From contig JACSVZ010000002.1 of the NCBI GenBank assembly GCA_014706295.1, positions 54,288,660 to 54,352,659 of the forward strand: a DNA stretch of 64,000 nucleotides. Direction: 5' to 3'. Below are positions 50,433-62,007 of the stretch, piece by piece. Both the position numbers and the translations under genes were made by a program. This DNA comes from Lycocorax pyrrhopterus obiensis (Eukaryota > Chordata > Aves > Passeriformes > Paradisaeidae). The notes under the pieces were generated by a model. The model saw only the letters and a list, made by a program, of their open reading frames with translations, was not told the DNA's origin and made no database searches. Each line of letters starts with the position of its first letter. Within the stretch, counting starts at the first letter, position 1.

Positions 50433-53400
50433 CTGGAAGAACAAAGACAGGTGATAAGCTGTAACTAAACTATAAAATATTAGCACATCTTTGAAGTGAA
50501 ACTTTGGAAATAACTTTCAAATGACGTCCTTAAACATTTCCATTCAGGTCCAATCTCTAGTTCTATGAAAGTGGCTCAAAGTCATCCATCCACAAAGATG
50601 GATGAGGCACTTTCGATTTTTTTTCTAGAGTTGAGAAGTTATCTTGGTTAATAGTTTCTTTACTGAAAATGTGTCATGAGCCACCCTTAAAGTTAATGTG
50701 TCCCACATTCATAGGCCTGAGGATTACCATGATAATGTTTACTTGCCAGGAGGTATTTATTCAGCTTCACTCTTAGTTTGACCCAGAGCAGACAGCTGCA
50801 CTGAAATGTCACAGATCGTGACCAAATACACCAAAAAAATTGCCAAATAGCAACTACAAATTAGGAACTCTCATGGGAATGAAAGGCATAGACTGCATCT
50901 TTACAGCTCTGCTGCTGTACATTAAGCTATCTCCTTGGTCAGTGGTCTCAAGACAGATCTCCTGGAGGAAATGAGACTTCTTCTCCAGCTTTAAAAATTT
51001 ATTTTTTTACTTTTGACTTCATTACAGTGGCCTTAGTGGCACATTTCATAGTGAACACAGCATCGAACTGGGTAGGACATAACAGCATTCATTTCAGTCT
51101 AAACCATCTCACCTAGATTTTCACTAGAAAAAAGAAAAACTCTAATTGGCAACAATTTTTACTATTGTGTTAGGGCATCTTCTAAAACTGGATAATGCAA
51201 ACAGATTCCTCTTTTCTCCACACGTCTCTCTCATACAAAGGTGTGTAAGTGCAGTTTCAGTCATACATATTACCAGCCCAATTTTTGCAAACATTTGATA
51301 AAAAATTCTTTCACTATGAATTTGACTTCAGTGTGAGAAGCCAGCATAGGCTGGTGCACTAATGGTGGCAAGGTCTTGCAACACTTTCTTGCCGAAAGCA
51401 AAACTCATCTTCCATTCCTAGAAACCCTTTTTGTTTTGTTTTTTTTTAATAAGCTATCATGTCCTGATTTAAAGGTGTGAATTCGCACAATAAATTTTGG
51501 TAAACTTACACACAAATATAAGTCTTGGAATGGAAACACTTTAATAATCAAAATTCTTCTCATGCCACAGTGGTTTACTCTTCTTCACAGAGAGCAATAT
51601 GTTGAGAGTAGCATCTCAACTTCCAATCTTTCATACAGACACAAATATGTTCACTAAGACTCTTTTGCCATCTGGTATAGTCAAAATTTTAAAATTGTAT
51701 GTGGACAATCATGTCCGCTGAAATGCAAGTTACTGTCCATCATAGTTACAATATCACCCGTTTGCTCTTTCTATGTTTCTTTTCGTGGTAAATAGTATTG
51801 GCCAGTTATAAAGTTTAGCAATTTATTTTTCACATATTCCATTAAGTACTTCAGTCTAAGATTCTTAGCAAGCAAAGATAAAATTCAGCAAACAATTGGT
51901 CCCAAGCATGCAAAAAAGTACCACTGACTTGGCCCCAATACAGTGAAAGTTTAGTAACATACATAATGTAAAGGTACTATATACTCAGGCTGAGAAGAGC
52001 AGTAAGCACAGAAAAAAAATTGGAAAAAAGAATACAAAAAAAGATTTGTATCTGAACATATAAACATTTCTTATATAAATCTGTTCATAAAGATCTCTGT
52101 CTAAAAAAATAATGGCAGACCCTAGTAAAAGAATATGTAAGATTTTCCCTCCCAGTAAATGGCTTTTAGTGGGAATAGTTATGAATTAAAACTGTCAGTA
52201 TAAACTTACTACCTTTAGTTATAGGCAAAATCTGTTTTCTGAACACCCTGCCCAAATCCTGATTTATCTTTGCTGATGTTCAGTGTTCTAAAACTAGCCT
52301 CATGCACGTCACACAAATTATGGGTCAAACATTCTATGTATCAGGGTGCATATATAACACAATATAATTTTTATTGGTGCAACCACCTACTGCTTCCTGT
52401 AAACACAAATTAGAATTCTTTTGTACATTCTTTTAAACTTCTAGTCGGGATGCCTGCTACAGATTACAAAGCCTACAGTAAGTGTCATGTGTACAGATCC
52501 CCTTCCTCAGCACTCCGAAATGAATTTATATTGGTAGTATGGGCAAATCTTAGAGAGTTTATTATTTTTCAGCAACTTCTTTTGAGACACACATCTCTGT
52601 AAGAAGGCTGCAATCACACAGTAGCTGCATACCACTGTGAAACATGCATCTGTACCCACTGGCTGCCCATGCAGCAGCGGAAGTCACTCTAAATTTAAGG
52701 GCCTGGTTATTAGCATGTGTGCTTCAGTTGCTTTGTGGAATGTGTGGGAAAACTGATTATTCTTAATTGCACTGTATGTCTAAAAAGCTAAAATAACAAT
52801 CATGTCATCCTTACACAACAAAAATGGTATCATAATAAATGCAGCAATGTCTTTTTCCATGAAGGCTAACTCAAATGTCTTCAGCTGCTGTTTTAAGCTT
52901 CCCATTACAAAACAGCTGATTATTTGCCAGTCATTGTTGCTGATAAAGCAGAAACTTCCAGTGTTACTAGCACAATACTGATGCCAACATTTAAGGGAGA
53001 CAATGGTTTCATTCATCACCCCTAAATGTACACACACTACAGGTTACCACAGGTTACCGTCTGGTCACAGAAAGCTTCACAATCTTATTATACAAAGGAG
53101 AGTAAGGGCAAAGTGCAGACAGATTTTAATGAGATTTTGTTTTGATAAACTGCTGTCCATCACATCGAATCATTTCACATTAGCGCAATAAAAGGCACTA
53201 CACACACAAGGCAAAAGTCCTTTTTCCCTTCCCTTTTTTCTGAAGAATGAGGCCTTCTGATAAGATTCTTCAGAGCACAAGCATGAGTTAACCCACTACT
53301 CCCATGAGGTATGCTGAGCAACAGCACATCATTTGGTGAAGACAAGAAACAAATACCAAGCAAAAAATTATTTGACATCATATTCATAGAAGAGGCAGAG

Positions 53401-54194
53401 AAAGAATGTGAGCATTCAAAGGTGTAGCTTTTTCAGTGTGGTGCAAAAACTTGAGGTTTTCTAAGAAAATAATCTGTAAATTCACATTGAATGATATCTA
53501 GTACATGACATCAACACATGCATGTTCAACGGCAGGTCTCAAGGTCCAGTGTGCATGCATTACCACCTCACACTGTCAAATGGATGGTACAGGACCTCGT
53601 TAAGACTCAGCACTTTTCCAACTTTGATCCTAGAACACAGTGTATACCTGAGATACTTTGCACATTGAAATACTTCAATCTCCCTAAACACGTGGCATAT
53701 AAACTCTATCCACCTTCAGGAATGTTCTGTGTGGTTTACAAGTATTCTCCCAATATGCTACATAGACTACACCATAAAGATGCAGGCCAAACTTAACCTA
53801 AGTTATTACCAGAGCAAGCAAAACTTGCTGAGATAATGAGGCCAAAAGAGCCTTTTTTTCCACTGCTCTAAGTCAGTAGCCTTTCAAGATTCGCCAGCTT
53901 TGAAGGCATTAAAGACCATTAATCTTTGTATTTATTGCCTGCTTTATGAATTTTAAGTCTACATGTGCCACGGCAATCATCAGTCATACACAAACATCTT
54001 TGCATGTGTTTCAATTTGCATGTTGATTCCACAAACGAAAACTTTAAAATATAAGGGACCAGTCAAAAGATATGGCAATTCCACTAAAATGATTGTAAGT
54101 CCAGGTCAGTTTTCTGTATTTGAGTCCAAAATGCAGAAATCAAAACAACTAGAACATTTGCAATTGTGTATGGTAATGGTCTATTCCCCTTCAT
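50433..54194. other. SUGCT upstream intron; no gene seen
   Basis: Follows the exon at 50361-50432 on the minus strand. The next upstream exon (family ending GTAHGSIVPYQ) was looked for between 50433 and 64000 and not recognised. Only short open frames, small T runs near 50088 and 51437, and a small CATCCATC/GATGGATG hairpin near 50583-50604 were seen. Confidence 0.6.
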
Positions 54195-54750
54195 CAGGTA
54201 TTTATACACATTCATAAGATCTCCTTGAGCTTCCTCTCTGCCCCTTTAGGCTAAACAGTCACAGATCTCTCCTCATTTGAAAGATGCTTCAAGGCCTTAA
54301 TTATTTGCTTGGCCCTTCACTGGACCTGATTCACTATGAGCATGTCCTTGTCCCAAAACCCCCAGAATTAGACTCTGTTGTGGAACCATAACTGGACTGA
54401 GTGGTTATTCATCCTCAGTGATGCTGAGCAGAGGGAAAGATCACCTCTTTTGACCTGTTGGCAATTTTCCTCCTAATACAGACCAGAACAATCTCTCTGT
54501 CACAGGGGCACATCGCTGGCTCATGTTCCATTTTTTGTTCACCAAGACCTCCAGGTCTTTTTCTGCAAAGCTGCTTTCCATCAGCTCAGCCTCAGTCTGT
54601 ACTGATGCATGGGATTATTTCCTATCATGTGCAGGACTTCATACTTCCCTTTGTTGAATTTCATTAGGTTCTTGATTCTCCAGCCTGTCACAATCCCTCT
54701 GAATGGCAGCACAACCTCCTTCTTGGTGGTGTATAGCTTGGTGGATCATG
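54195..54750 (-). mobile_element. CR1 LINE fragment, RT C-terminal part plus 3' region (decayed)
   Basis: On the minus strand, the high end corresponds to the CR1 TKL-to-EKW region. The blocks on the plus strand reading CAGCCTGTCACAATCCCTCT, then GTGCAGGACTTCATACTTCC and ACCAAGACCTCCAGGTCTTT, are reverse complements of RT-coding CR1 sequence (the last equals the KDLxVLV region). The low end around 54195-54330 resembles the CR1 stretch complementary to ATACACATTCATAAGATCTC. Stops, frame changes and missing tail mark it as an old inactive copy. Same orientation as SUGCT and as the copy at 17150-17765. Confidence 0.85.
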
Positions 54751-57700
54751 TGTCAACCATGATTCTCCATTTTGTACATTCCACAGATTTTGGAGGCCAA
54801 ACAATACTTTGAGAGAGCGACAGAGCAAAGCATTGGGTTTTTCAAATTGTAAGATTATTCCATATTTAGGAGAGGTTAAAAGGAGAGGTTAATTATCTGA
54901 ACATATGATTATTTTCATTACCAGTTACCATATTGGCCTGTTTACTGATAATGGAAGTCAATGGTTGAAATATTTGAAAGTTTCCAGACCTCCTCTAGGA
55001 GGAACATTCTACTACATCAGATATGGTAAAAATGATGTATTACTCATATTCATGAGTTTTCTTGTCTCATGTTCCTGTGTGAATAACAATCAAGGTCTGT
55101 ATAGATACTTAAAATCCCTTTTCATTGTGAATACCTGATGTTAGATACCCTTGGATTTGAAGTATCTTTCAAGACAGCACTGCCTTTTGATTTGTAAACT
55201 TGAATAGTAGCATCCCTAAAAGCATCCAGCTATGAATCATGAGGGGAACAGTTGAAGGTTTGGGGATAGTCAGTATGTATTGGTGACTCCTGGAGCAGGA
55301 TTTAAAGGGACTTAAATTTTTGCATATCTTCTAACTGCTCTCGGTCTTACAGACCAAGAGGCTGATTGCTTCAACTGGCATCATCAAACAGCTTGCTTAA
55401 GATTTTGGAATGATGCTATCCTTGTATAAAAGCTAGATACAGTATTTCTGTAAGTTTCTGCGTTTGTCAGCACAACAGGCAGCTCTCTCAGATGGCATCA
55501 TGGCAGAACACTCCTCTGATCTCCCTCCAAAGGCTGGCGTAGGAGAAACCAGCTTCATGTGGAGGCTGAATGAAACTTGGGACCAGCTGGGATCGGTGCA
55601 AAACAAAGACACCTTCTTGTGAAGTCTTAAACATAACACCAGGAAAAGCCAAACCAGTATTTTCAAACAAAGCTTTGAAACATATCACCAACAATTTTTT
55701 AAGAGATTGCTTTTCAAGTGTCACTCCTTTCTCTCCCCTTCATTTTCTCATTTACAGAATCAGTGAGACACTAGGTGATCATACACAGGTCTTTGTTTAC
55801 AAGCTTGAAGTACTTCCTTGGTATTAATGGGTGTGGTCAAACAGAAGAGCTGATCTCTTGCAGGCTTGGAACCACAGAGTTTTATTGCATAATTTTTCTT
55901 CAATTAGACTTTGAAGTTTTCCAGTGTAATATTCAATTCAATGCAAAGGTCATTTAAGGACAAGCATCATCTAGTCTTAATGCAGATTAAAGGCTACAAT
56001 TAAGAAGGTGATGTATTCAGGATTTGACGGATGTGTACTGGCTCCCTTGTCCTTCCAACCATGTGTATCTACAGCATACGTTGATTTTTCTGTCTCCAAA
56101 CTGATCTAATGAACTACAGTGTAGGAGATCCTCAGTTTTTCTTCAGATCCAGAATCATTACATTCCTTCCAGATGGGATAAACTTCGCACATAATTTCTC
56201 TACCTTTACATATTAGTTTGAATAAAACGTCAGCTGTGCCACAGAACCATGGAGGAGTCATATTCTTTTTTCTTTCAAGGGAACGGCACAATCCTTTCAT
56301 AACAACTTAATATTTAATTACTGTAACAAATGGGAACAAGACCAAGAAGTTTGGTCAGTGGTAGTTCTGAGCAATGCATATAAACCATAAAGACCACACA
56401 CTTTGAAACTATTTGCCTACTTTGCACTCTCTTCCAGTGAAAGCAAACAGTAAAAATAAAAAAATGTAAATTTCATGGGCTGGATTAATGAATGCTGAAT
56501 GTTCTCACTGAGCAAACTGAAGAAGGGCATTCCACACAGAGATTGCACTTTTCCTCTCTGATCTTTTCAACCTACACTACTTGTGTCTCTCTTCCCTACC
56601 ATGTTGCAGGACATGCTACCTTGCAACTTCACAGCTGTCAGTCTACCAGACAGATTAGCATTAACAATATCAGCAATAATTCTCTTGCCAAAAAAGTTTG
56701 ACTGGATGCCATGAGCTTCTAGAAAAGGTGTTTATGGCAAGAGTGGGAATGGTTACTTTGGTCTCTGACATGAGGCAGAACACTGGCACTGATGTCAAGG
56801 AAGGCACACCACAGGCTACCAGCCAGGGATATGATTCACTTCTGCAGAACCTACAACTCATTAGACAATTTCCTGATCAGCCTTCAAGTTCCATATATGT
56901 GTGAATCCAGAAAAAAGTGATGTTACCTAACTGATCCATGATCAAAGCTGATTAACCATTAAAAAGTGCTCTGAATGTACCTTACTGAAAGGGGCAGCAA
57001 AGTTTACACAAAATCACAGCATCAAACAGGGATATTTGTATTTGGCATTATAATGTATTATTCTCAACACTCCTTCAGGAAACAGAATGGCTTAGAACTG
57101 CTCTCCAGATCATATCATGTTTTTATCTAGTTCTTGCCTGATGTAAGAATTATAAACTGCTGGAAACAGACTGAATCCAAGGCTCCTCCAATCCCAGCTC
57201 ACTGTCCTTAAGAAACAGGCTGGAGACAGGATCTCTCTCTCTCTCTCTCACTTACTCTTCACCTGGCCATACAGTATTTGCACTGTTCATTTCCCAAATG
57301 ACTAGATGCAACACATAGATCTGTGATCTAAAAGTACTGGTTGGGCAAACTATTTACCAAACAGACTTTTACAGTTGTTACTTCATATTCAACAGTGCAA
57401 TGAATGTTAACTTCGGATTGCATACCCTCATACTTTAAGACAAGACTTTTCTCCAGAATATCTCAAAGAACATATGCTACCAAGGAAATGAAACCATTTT
57501 CTTCATTTTCTAATGCAATATACATTTATCCTCACCACCCAAAAAGACATTTAAAAACTCATGGAAGAACAGTGAACAGCTTTAAAGTGGGAAACTTGTC
57601 ACTTTCCCAAATTTCTAAAAATTTAAATACCTAAACTATACCTCAATTAAAAATAAGTTATCTGGTACTGTAAACTGGCATTTAAACTGTTTCTTGCTGT

Positions 57701-58698
57701 TGAAAAATATCAGGCACAGAATTACATTCTCCATTGCCACATTAGTTTTCCATTAGTTCTTCAACAATGAAATTACACACACACAGACGCACACAAAAAA
57801 TAAATAAACTTTAATCACAGTATCACACTGGAGCCAGTGTAATTAATGTTGTGTCAGCATTTCCATTTAAGCCACTATTTTCGAGAGGTTTATAGCACAG
57901 CCATAAAAATTCAGTTAGGTTGAAATTAAGCAAACGAGGTCTTATACAGCAAGCAACATTTGAGTATATATACAGACAGCAGCCAGTTACTACTTATATG
58001 GGAATTAAAATAGACGCTTACTGATTTTAAAGGGCACTGCAGAGCCATTTTTTAAACAATATTTTCCTCAATATTTATAATAATGTCTCAAAAGCCTGAA
58101 TCCAAGATATGTTTCCTTATTCTTTTTCCTTCTCACACAATAGTTCACACAATTTCTTCCAGTTTTGGGATTGTAAGCATTGTATTTTTGTTTCACTTTT
58201 AAAGTAGAAGAATGCAATGAAAACATTTCTTTTGAAAAACACCACACATTATCACAGTTTGATCCTGATATAGGCCTCCAGGCATTAGTGATGCAGAAAT
58301 GACAAATATTTCTTACACCTTCCAATAATCATAAGATATAGCTGTCCGGAAAATCTGAGTACTCGAATATGAGGTTTTAAAAATACTATTTAGGATGTAA
58401 TTCTAAATGAGGTCCTATTTCTGTTTTTAGTAGGAATCATCAGAGCAGGATTTGTGTCACTATTTCTGTCCCTTTTCCCTCTCTCCTCTTCGACATTAAG
58501 TGTTTTAGCGGTACAGTTTCCAGAGGTGAGTTTTGTGACACTGACTACCTTTTTGGTAACTCGGTATGAGTCTGGGATCATACTGAGTCTTACAATCAGT
58601 CTGAGATTTCAAGCTGCAGACAGATGACCCAGTGCAAGTAAACTAGAACTCAGACAGGGCAGGCAGTGCTATGAACTTAAAGGTCTAAATAACTTAGT
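54751..58698. other. SUGCT upstream intron; CT repeat, otherwise nothing recognised
   Basis: Unique AT-rich sequence. A (CT)9 microsatellite lies at 57232-57249, and AGGAGAGGTTA occurs twice in tandem near 54870-54892. A TATAAAA at about 55424 precedes a 40-codon frame at 55500-55622, discussed as a weak observation only. No recognised exon. Confidence 0.5.
57232..57249 (+). repeat. (CT)9 microsatellite
   Basis: Eighteen bases of alternating T and C, flanked by unique sequence; likely length-polymorphic. Confidence 0.85.
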
Positions 58699-58905
58699 GT
58701 CCTGCTACAAAGAAGGCTCTTCAAAAAACTGAGTGGAATAATTTGTTTCTCAACAACCAGTCAACAGAGAAGAGCAAGGAATCAGATTAGAAATGATGCT
58801 GGTGAAAATCAGAAAAAACACCAATGATGACACAACAATTACAGGGGTGCAAAATTGGCCAGGTTTCACAATTTGACACTTCCATAACTTAAAATAAACA
58901 GCAGT
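58699..58905 (+). repeat. Inverted repeat, left arm
   Basis: This arm starts GTCCTGCTACAAAGAAGGCT and is the reverse complement of 60140-60344 at roughly four of five positions by eye, with small gaps. The first 24 bases differ at one position, and a 28-base block around 58758-58785 is identical in the other arm. Weak similarity may continue inward to about 58935. Outside 58699 the similarity drops abruptly. It belongs either to a repeat family inserted twice in opposite orientation or to the long terminal inverted repeat of one element. I do not recognise the family. Confidence 0.85.
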
Positions 58906-60139
58906 CATCTTTGAAAACTGCCATTTTGCTGCAGAAAGCAAAATTACACTACATTCTGCTAAGTGCTTTTGCCCTATTTTAGACTTTTTTTTAATGAGTA
59001 TGTCTCTCAAACATTATGTGATCCTATCTGCTCCTCAGTAAACACAGTATAGTGAACTAGGGATGGATTTCAAATATTTCAACCTTGACTCTTCAGCATC
59101 CTTGATTTGTGGCTTCAAGTAAGATTTGTTAAGGTTTATTGCATGTAGTCTGTTTTAGTTTAAAACACTAATTTATCTCTAATCAGGATTTAAATATTGA
59201 ACTGGCCAGACATCTAGGATGCACGTTATTCAAAGTTCTGAATGTATGCCAAAAAATCATTGCCAGGCCATAAGAATAGTGCTGGTGAGAGCTATTAAAA
59301 AAAAAAAAATAAAAAAATTGATGAGTGGAACGCTTAATTATGTCTAAAAAAAGGTCAGAACAACACTTCTTAATTTTCCTGTAAAGATCTATTAGGTTTC
59401 CTTAAAACTATAAATTCCTATAAAAAAAATTCCTATAAAATTTGGACTTCTGTTTTTGTCCAGTATTTTTTTAACCATCTCCTTTAGACTGAGAAATATT
59501 GAAATTTAATATCACATTACTGGAATTAAAATTCTATCTTCCTAAAATTTAGCAGTATTTAAATTGTTAAAGTTTGAAAATCGCTATAATTAGAAACCAA
59601 AATATTATGCGTTTTGTCAACTCACTATCTTGCTGGCCAATATTTAACCAATTTTTCAGACTTGAAAGGAAAAAACCCTTAAGTTTTCACTCACAGATAC
59701 TCACGTTGCTTTTTAACAAGCTCTTCATTCTTATTAATTGCTAGGTTTATATTGAGGTTTCATCTTGCCTTATGCTGCCATAACACGTTTTTTTGCTCTG
59801 GATGGCTGAGGGGCAGCCTGCTTCTCATGCATGACAGTATGAACACCCAAAGGACAATCTTGATTTAATCATGGGAGATTCATAGGAGTCTGAGCTTGTT
59901 TAGGGCAGGATTGTGACTCTGAAGACCACCCAGTACCACAGTTTTAATTTCTTGGCATGACCAGCAAATTTACTTTTACTGTCAATCGAAACCCTTACTT
60001 TTCATTTTCTTAAAGAAAAGCCCAATTGTAAACCAAAGGGGTGAATTCAAAGGTTAAGGACTATATGTACCTCTGCCAAACACTGTGACATAAGGAAAAA
60101 CGCAAAATTGCTCCATTTTTTGCCCCAGATAATTGCCAT
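58906..60139. other. Spacer between inverted-repeat arms
   Basis: About 1.23 kb of AT-rich sequence with A runs near 59299 and 59340-59440. No open frame of note, no transposase-like motif and no recognised repeat. The piece at 59800-59940 is less AT-rich. Confidence 0.5.
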
Positions 60140-60344
60140 AAACTGTTTAAGTTACGAAAGCGTTAAATTTAATACAGCCAATTTTGCACCCTTGTTATTT
60201 GTTATGTCCTCATTGATGTTTCTGCGGATTTTCATCAGCATCAGTGCTAATTTGATTCCTTGCTCTTCTCTGTTGACTGGCTGTCAAGAAACTCACAAAT
60301 TATTATTCCACTCCATTTTTGAAGAGCCTTCTTTATAGCAGGAC
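60140..60344 (-). repeat. Inverted repeat, right arm
   Basis: Read on the minus strand, it starts GTCCTGCTATAAAGAAGGCT and tracks the left arm with about 20 percent difference plus a few short insertions. Its outer end at 60344 coincides with the outer end of the left arm. Both arms give similar conceptual peptides ending NLIPCSSLLTGC in one frame, which reflects the DNA similarity and is not evidence of coding. Confidence 0.85.
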
Positions 60345-61911
60345 AGAACACTGTAACAGCATCACTGCACCTCAATCAACTGACAAGTGAGCGTGAACAC
60401 ACACTGCTTCTGCTGGAGTCTTTAGCAAAAAAATACCATTGTTTCACATATTTTCATAATAAAAAGCAAATATACATAGCATAATGTGAACTTAGTTTAA
60501 TTAATTAGTCATGTGCAGCCAAATAAGTTTAAGACTATCCAGCCACTGCAATCCATACACCACAGCACAGTCACATTACAGTCTACACGCAAGCAGCAAA
60601 GATCTCCCATAAGAGAACATCTCATAAAGAGCAAATGAGTCTTGTCACAGAAATGATCCCAGCTCCCGAGGGCCCCAGTCTGGCTATGGCGAAGGGATGG
60701 TGCCAGCAAGTCTGGAGGAGCAGCCTGGCACCTGACCTTCATCATGCTTCCGCCTCCCTCCTTGCTGTGTCGGAAAAGTCAAAGGGCTGGTCTCCTAATG
60801 ATCCAGATGGCCTTCTGGTGACACTGGGGCTGGCATCAAATGGGCAGCAGCAAGCCCGGCACACAGACCTGCCATTGTGCTGGGAAGGACTAAAATGGGC
60901 TGCTGGCAGAAGCTTGGCCTGTTCTTGCACCCCCGATGACAGCCTGAAGTGCTGCCTGCCCACTGTTCCCTGGAGCTGGCTATGAAATGACCTTTCACAG
61001 AAAAAGGTTCTTGTCCCTCAGTTATATGAAGTTGATATCTGATTGCCTCACTTGGGGAGGGGGAAGAAGAAGCAAATAAGAAGAGGTGCACAGATTTATA
61101 AGGGCACTCTTCCTCCCCACAGGGGGCTGATGAAAGCATAGGGATGTTTTAGACCTTCCTTTTAACAGTAGCAAAAAATAATAACATAGAGAAGAGTAAC
61201 AAAACGAATTTAAATAGTTATACTAATTAGTACAGAGACATTTTCAGTAACAGTGGGATTCTGGTGTATTTAATTTCCTTCCAATATACATTTCCTTTCA
61301 CAGTTACAAAGCTTGGGCATTTTATTAGACATTGACAAAGCTGTGCTTGTAAGTGGGAAGGATGGCTGCTAGAGAAAATTATGCAGGGAGGCATACCAAT
61401 TTTCACATCAAGTTATGTACTGAAGCATAAGATTTTGTAGACAAAGAATGTGTTTCTTCAGCTACTTGATCTGTCTTTTTCTTTTCAAAATCTGCACAAG
61501 TTAAAACAAAATACACCAAGTAAGCAAACAAAGCAACCTTAAGCTGCCATAAAGAATCTAAAACCAACTGAAATTAGTGAAGCATATGGTTGTGCACTGG
61601 ACTTCAGCTTCCAAATGAAAATTAAGAACCTATACAGTAAGATTTGTATTCCTTTCAGATACGAAGAAAACTTTGGGTTTCAAATGTATAAAACAGGAGG
61701 GCAGCCTTCCCTCACAGAAGTTTAAAACCTGCTAAAAATCTTTTTGGACTTAAAACCTGATGAAGCAGAATAAATAACAGGAAGTCTACGGTGGCATATG
61801 ATTGCCTACCCTGAGAGTTTGGTCATTTCAAGGTTTAGACTAGACAATTTCTGTTCCTTTATAAGAAACTCTGCGGAAGTACCAAGGCCAGCTCAGAATA
61901 AGGATAACTTC
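60345..61911. other. Intron with GC-richer block; no gene assigned
   Basis: 60640-61130 is visibly GC-richer than its surroundings, with several CpGs, and has long overlapping open frames on both strands (116 codons plus, 114 codons minus), as GC-rich non-coding DNA often does. No domain, LTR ends or CR1 blocks were recognised. The remainder is AT-rich with nothing recognised. Confidence 0.4.
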
Positions 61912-62007
61912 CACTTCTAGTGGAAGGTGTCCCTGCCCATGGCAGAGGGGTTGGAACTTAAAGATCTTTAAGGTCCCATCCAACACAAGCCATTATATGA
62001 TTCTATG
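61912..62007 (+). mobile_element. CR1 LINE 3' end, short 5'-truncated copy
   Basis: The block reading GGTGTCCCTGCCCATGGCAG, then TTGGAACTTAAAGATCTTTA and GGTCCCATCCAACACAAGCC, followed by ATGATTCTATG, is the terminal approximately 95 bp of an avian CR1. ATAACTTC occurs directly before it (61904-61911) and after it (62008-62015), a plausible 8-bp target duplication, although it abuts the tail repeat. It is less diverged than the other copies here. Confidence 0.88.

Noticed and set aside
58750..60338. Two similar conceptual peptides (58750-59010 minus and 60108-60338 plus) sharing NLIPCSSLLTGC, suggestive of a gene family
   Set aside because: The similarity is fully explained by the DNA inverted repeat, and similarity extends beyond the frames without codon-like substitution pattern.
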